From positions 1 through 64,000 of the forward strand of contig JARKNX010000133.1 of assembly GCA_029976025.1 (NCBI GenBank): a DNA stretch of 64,000 nucleotides, given 5' to 3'. This document shows, in pieces, positions 61,842 through 64,000 of the stretch. Numbering within the stretch: position 1 is the first letter of the stretch; each line of letters opens with the position of its first letter. The translations under genes were made by a program, and so were the position numbers. Origin of the DNA: Aggregatilineales bacterium. Its GTDB lineage: Bacteria > Chloroflexota > Anaerolineae > Aggregatilineales > Ch27. The notes under the pieces were generated by a model that made no database searches, was not told where the DNA came from, and worked only from the letters and a program-made list of their open reading frames with translations.

Positions 61842-62294
61842 CTAATACTGCGCCACGCAGCCGCGCGGCGTGCCGTGCCGCAAGCGATCCAGACACAGCG
61901 GGATCAGCCAGGTCAGGTTGCTGATGGCCGCCGCCGGCAGGGTGTCCACCGGATACCAGGCCACCGATTCATCCGTCATTGTCTGGCTGTCGGTGGGATT
62001 GCCGTCGTAGACAGCGGTTAGCACGTGCACGATCCAGCCGCCCGCGCCCTCCGGATCGTCGCCCTGCATATCGGCCACATGAGTCCAGTCCGTCGCCGCT
62101 GTCGCCAGCCCCGACTCTTCGCGCACCTCGCGCCGGATGCAGTCGAACATCGTCTCGCCCGGCTCCACCTTGCCGCCGACGCCGTTGATCCGGCCCGCCT
62201 GCCAGGCCGGGCGATTCTTGTGAATGAGCAGCACCCGCGCCTGCGCCCGGTCAAAAATGAAACCCAGCGTGAAGGACTGGCTGATTTCTGTCAT
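61842..62294 (-). CDS. NUDIX hydrolase
   Basis: This 150-residue protein has a complete NUDIX box from GGKVEPGETMFDCI to RREVREESGL (about residues 40-63), which binds metal and hydrolyses nucleoside diphosphate-type substrates. The N-terminal LGFIFDRAQARVLLIHKNR and the later WIVHVLTAVYDG fit MutT/8-oxo-dGTP-like members. ATG 62294 is the probable start. It is tail-to-tail with the M14 gene. Confidence 0.9.
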   Translation of the reverse strand: MTEISQSFTLGFIFDRAQARVLLIHKNRPAWQAGRINGVGGKVEPGETMFDCIRREVREESGLATAATDWTHVADMQGDDPEGAGGWIVHVLTAVYDGNPTDSQTMTDESVAWYPVDTLPAAAISNLTWLIPLCLDRLRHGTPRGCVAQY

Positions 62295-62416
62295 CGGTGA
62301 GGACCCTTTCCATAACCGCCGTGCAGCAGGGCCTGATTGTAACAACCTGCTGGCGGCGGGGGTGATTGTCCCTGTCGGTATCCCCGGCGCCGGAAGTTAG
62401 AAAGTTAGAAATCCGC

Positions 62417-62445
62417 TTGTTAACCGGGCGCGGGCGCGGTACAAT
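62417..62445 (+). promoter_or_regulatory. Promoter of the DksA-like gene and lspA
   Basis: TTGTTA (62417-62422) and TACAAT (62440-62445) are separated by 17 bases and lie about 85 bases upstream of the DksA/TraR-type gene. Confidence 0.6.
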
Positions 62446-62529
62446 CCGGCCCGAACGCCCGCGCAGGGGCCTGCCGGGGCGCTCTCGCAGGGAGGCGCTG
62501 CCCGCGGCCTCGCTAGTTAAGGCAGAAAA

Positions 62530-62880
62530 ATGATACGCTCTCCGGAAGAAATGAAGCCCGTCCTGCACACCATGCGCGAAGACCTGCTCGGCAAAGTGGA
62601 TGTGCTCAAGGCGACCCAGGCGCTCGACGGCACCGGTTACACCAACCACCAGGCCGATGACGCCACTCAGGCTTTTGATCAGGCTCAGGACCTTTCGCTT
62701 TACAACAGCAGTCAGAAGCAGCTCCGCCTGGTAGAGGATGCCCTGGCCAAGCTGGAGCAGGGGACTTACGGCCTGTGCGATCGCTGCGGCAAAGCCATTG
62801 ATCTGGCCCGTCTGGAGGCTATCCCGTATACACCGCTCTGCCTGAGTTGCGCCGAAGCGCGCGACTATCATCAGCGTTAA
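62530..62880 (+). CDS. DksA/TraR-type zinc-finger protein
   Basis: This 116-residue protein has a helical N-terminal half (QLRLVEDALAKLEQGTYG) and a C-terminal four-Cys zinc finger (LCDRCGKAID...CLSCAE). Such proteins bind RNA polymerase through the secondary channel and alter promoter response, often with ppGpp. The acidic D-x-x-D-A tip of E. coli DksA is represented by QADDATQ, but its coiled-coil is short. It is 11 bases upstream of lspA, and the pair is probably one operon. Confidence 0.88.
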   Translation: MIRSPEEMKPVLHTMREDLLGKVDVLKATQALDGTGYTNHQADDATQAFDQAQDLSLYNSSQKQLRLVEDALAKLEQGTYGLCDRCGKAIDLARLEAIPYTPLCLSCAEARDYHQR

Positions 62881-62891
62881 GACGATCCTCG

Positions 62892-63437
62892 ATGCGCAAA
62901 TGGATCATCCTGCTGGGCGCGGCGCTGGCCGTGGTTGGTATCGATCAGGCGGGCAAAGCCCTCGTGGTTGCCAGCCTGGCGCCTTATGAGCAGTGGGTGC
63001 CGCTCCCGGCGCTGGAACCGATCTTCACTATTGTCTACGTCCAGAACACCGGCGCCGCCTTCGGGATGTTACAGGACAGCAACGGCTTCTTCACTCTGGT
63101 GGCGCTGCTGGTTTCCAGCCTGATCCTGATCTTCTACCACCGCATCCCGGCGGGGAACTGGCCGGCCCAGCTCGCCCTGGGCCTGATGCTGGGCGGCGCG
63201 ACAGGCAACCTGATCGACCGCCTGCGGCTGGGGTATGTGGTCGATTTCTTCCACCTCAAAGGATGGCCGGTGTTCAATGTGGCCGACAGCGCCCTGGTAG
63301 CTGGCGTCCTGTTTCTGCTCCTGATCACCTGGTGGCAGGATCGGCGGGCGGCCCGGGCCAGCAAGGCCGCCCGCGGCCAGGAGCCGCCCGATCCTTCTCC
63401 GCCGCCGGAGAATCCTTCTTCAGTGACGCCCGGCTGA
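62892..63437 (+). CDS. lspA: Lipoprotein signal peptidase
   Basis: This 181-residue aspartic protease cuts signal peptides of lipid-modified prolipoproteins. Four membrane helices are present, and the catalytic Asps lie in GNLIDRLRLGYVVDF and FNVADS. The N-terminal conserved NTGAAFG is also present. The final 30 residues are a Pro/Ser-rich tail. ATG 62892 is chosen over an upstream start because it gives the normal N-terminus. It is the processing enzyme for the many lipobox proteins in the window; lgt is not seen. Confidence 0.95.
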   Translation: MRKWIILLGAALAVVGIDQAGKALVVASLAPYEQWVPLPALEPIFTIVYVQNTGAAFGMLQDSNGFFTLVALLVSSLILIFYHRIPAGNWPAQLALGLMLGGATGNLIDRLRLGYVVDFFHLKGWPVFNVADSALVAGVLFLLLITWWQDRRAARASKAARGQEPPDPSPPPENPSSVTPG

Positions 63438-63456
63438 TTCCGCGCCCCGGCTTTCT

Positions 63457-64000
63457 CTAGCTCCTGATCTGGAGCGCTTCCTCATCGGTCTTGTTGATGA
63501 CGACCTGGGCAGGCAGCTCGTGCCGCCGGCTGTAAGCGAAGCTCAGCGCCAGCGCCCCGCCCAGCACTAACTGGGCCGCGATCGTCTGCGCGGTCGGGCG
63601 GAACCCCAGCACCGCCTTGAGGAAGGGGCTGGAGGGTAGCCAGGACAGCACCGTCTCCCTGATCAGGCCGGCTTCCTGCAGCTCGTGAACGCCCGACCCG
63701 GTGAAGTTGATGGCCATGATCAGCAGCAGGACCGTGGTTGCGGTGAAGAAGGGCTTGAGCGGCAGGCGCTGGCTCATGCGCAGGATCAGGATGGCGATGC
63801 CGGTGATGACCGCTGCGCCGAGCACAAAACCGAGCGCCACCTCCCCGGCGGCAGCATTGAAGAGCAGCGCCTGATAGAACAGAACGGTCTCCAGCCCTTC
63901 GCGGTAGACGACGGTGAAGCCCAGCCCGGCCAGCGCCAGCGCCGAGCCGGCAGCTACCGCGGTGCCCACCGCCGCCCTGGCCATCGCCGTCCAGTCCTGC
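63457..64000 (-). CDS. FTR1-family iron permease, N-terminal part outside the window
   Basis: The visible 181 residues are the C-terminal half of an FTR1/EfeU-type transporter, running off the right edge; the frame continues to the last base. The diagnostic REGLE motif lies in VVYREGLETVLFYQAL, with further helices (ALGFVLGAAVITGIAILIL, FFTATTVLLLIMAINF). The last 20 residues are a cytoplasmic tail. Such permeases import Fe(III) after oxidation of Fe(II) by a partner. Control by the Fur-family regulator at 17.4 kb is possible but not shown. Confidence 0.85.
   Translation of the reverse strand, partial: QDWTAMARAAVGTAVAAGSALALAGLGFTVVYREGLETVLFYQALLFNAAAGEVALGFVLGAAVITGIAILILRMSQRLPLKPFFTATTVLLLIMAINFTGSGVHELQEAGLIRETVLSWLPSSPFLKAVLGFRPTAQTIAAQLVLGGALALSFAYSRRHELPAQVVINKTDEEALQIRS

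Noticed and set aside
1-64000. tRNA, rRNA, insertion sequences or phage genes
   Set aside because: A read of the gaps found no tRNA-like T-loop with acceptor stem, no transposase or integrase motif and no rRNA segment.

Overview
The window is high-GC bacterial DNA, most likely from a member of the Chloroflexota (Anaerolineae-like). I infer this from the many lipoproteins and membrane-anchored proteins with long Thr/Pro linkers, the Ser/Thr kinases with extracellular domains beside an FHA protein, RNase Y, a DUF4342 protein, a KimA-like potassium importer, a secreted sortase, and the absence of any outer-membrane gene. No rRNA, tRNA, CRISPR array, transposase or phage gene was seen. About 62 protein genes are supported. 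Two run off the window ends: a small hypothetical protein on the left and an FTR1 iron permease on the right.

Layout. 1-7.6 kb holds small hypothetical genes, a phosphoribosyltransferase, an MBOAT/SGNH pair for envelope acylation, an M42 peptidase and a GNAT acetyltransferase. 7.6-14.9 kb is mostly envelope proteins: a secreted metallopeptidase, a PDZ protein, a sensor kinase, a lipoprotein in a lower-GC stretch, and an FGE-like protein split by an in-frame TAG. 15-17.9 kb carries frr-uppS-cdsA, then a Fur-family regulator coupled to a lipoprotein. 18.7-24.8 kb holds small conserved proteins, two paralogous secreted proteins, plsY and a methyltransferase. 25.0-25.5 kb is a promoter- and terminator-bounded intergenic region that may encode a structured RNA or a recX-rny leader. 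25.5-27.7 kb is recX-rny. 28.8-37.3 kb contains a canonical Ser/Thr kinase, a divergent kinase-like partner and, beyond an aldo/keto reductase, an FHA protein.

37.4-52.4 kb mixes envelope and housekeeping genes: HEAT and DUF4342 proteins, a sortase with a possible tail beyond its TGA, a KimA-like transporter, a beta-lactamase-fold hydrolase, def, an SH3/zinc-ribbon protein, folB-folK and a downstream operon-like run. 52.4-57.8 kb is a phosphorelay island: a 1453-residue multi-PAS hybrid histidine kinase, a SixA-like phosphatase and a receiver-like protein lacking the phospho-acceptor Asp. 58-64 kb has an M19 dipeptidase, a further Thr/Pro-linker protein, an M14 carboxypeptidase lipoprotein, a NUDIX hydrolase, a DksA/TraR protein, lspA and the FTR1 permease.

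The theme is envelope signalling and surface display: lspA and many of its likely lipoprotein substrates, two kinase-like receptors with an FHA reader, a phosphorelay and a sortase. The most unusual signals are a juxtamembrane motif (IPTVAxLPSVTPT) shared by four unrelated surface proteins, two genes whose coding continues in frame past a stop, a triplicated gene 3' end, a terminator inside a signal-peptide coding region, and the 25.0-25.5 kb RNA candidate.
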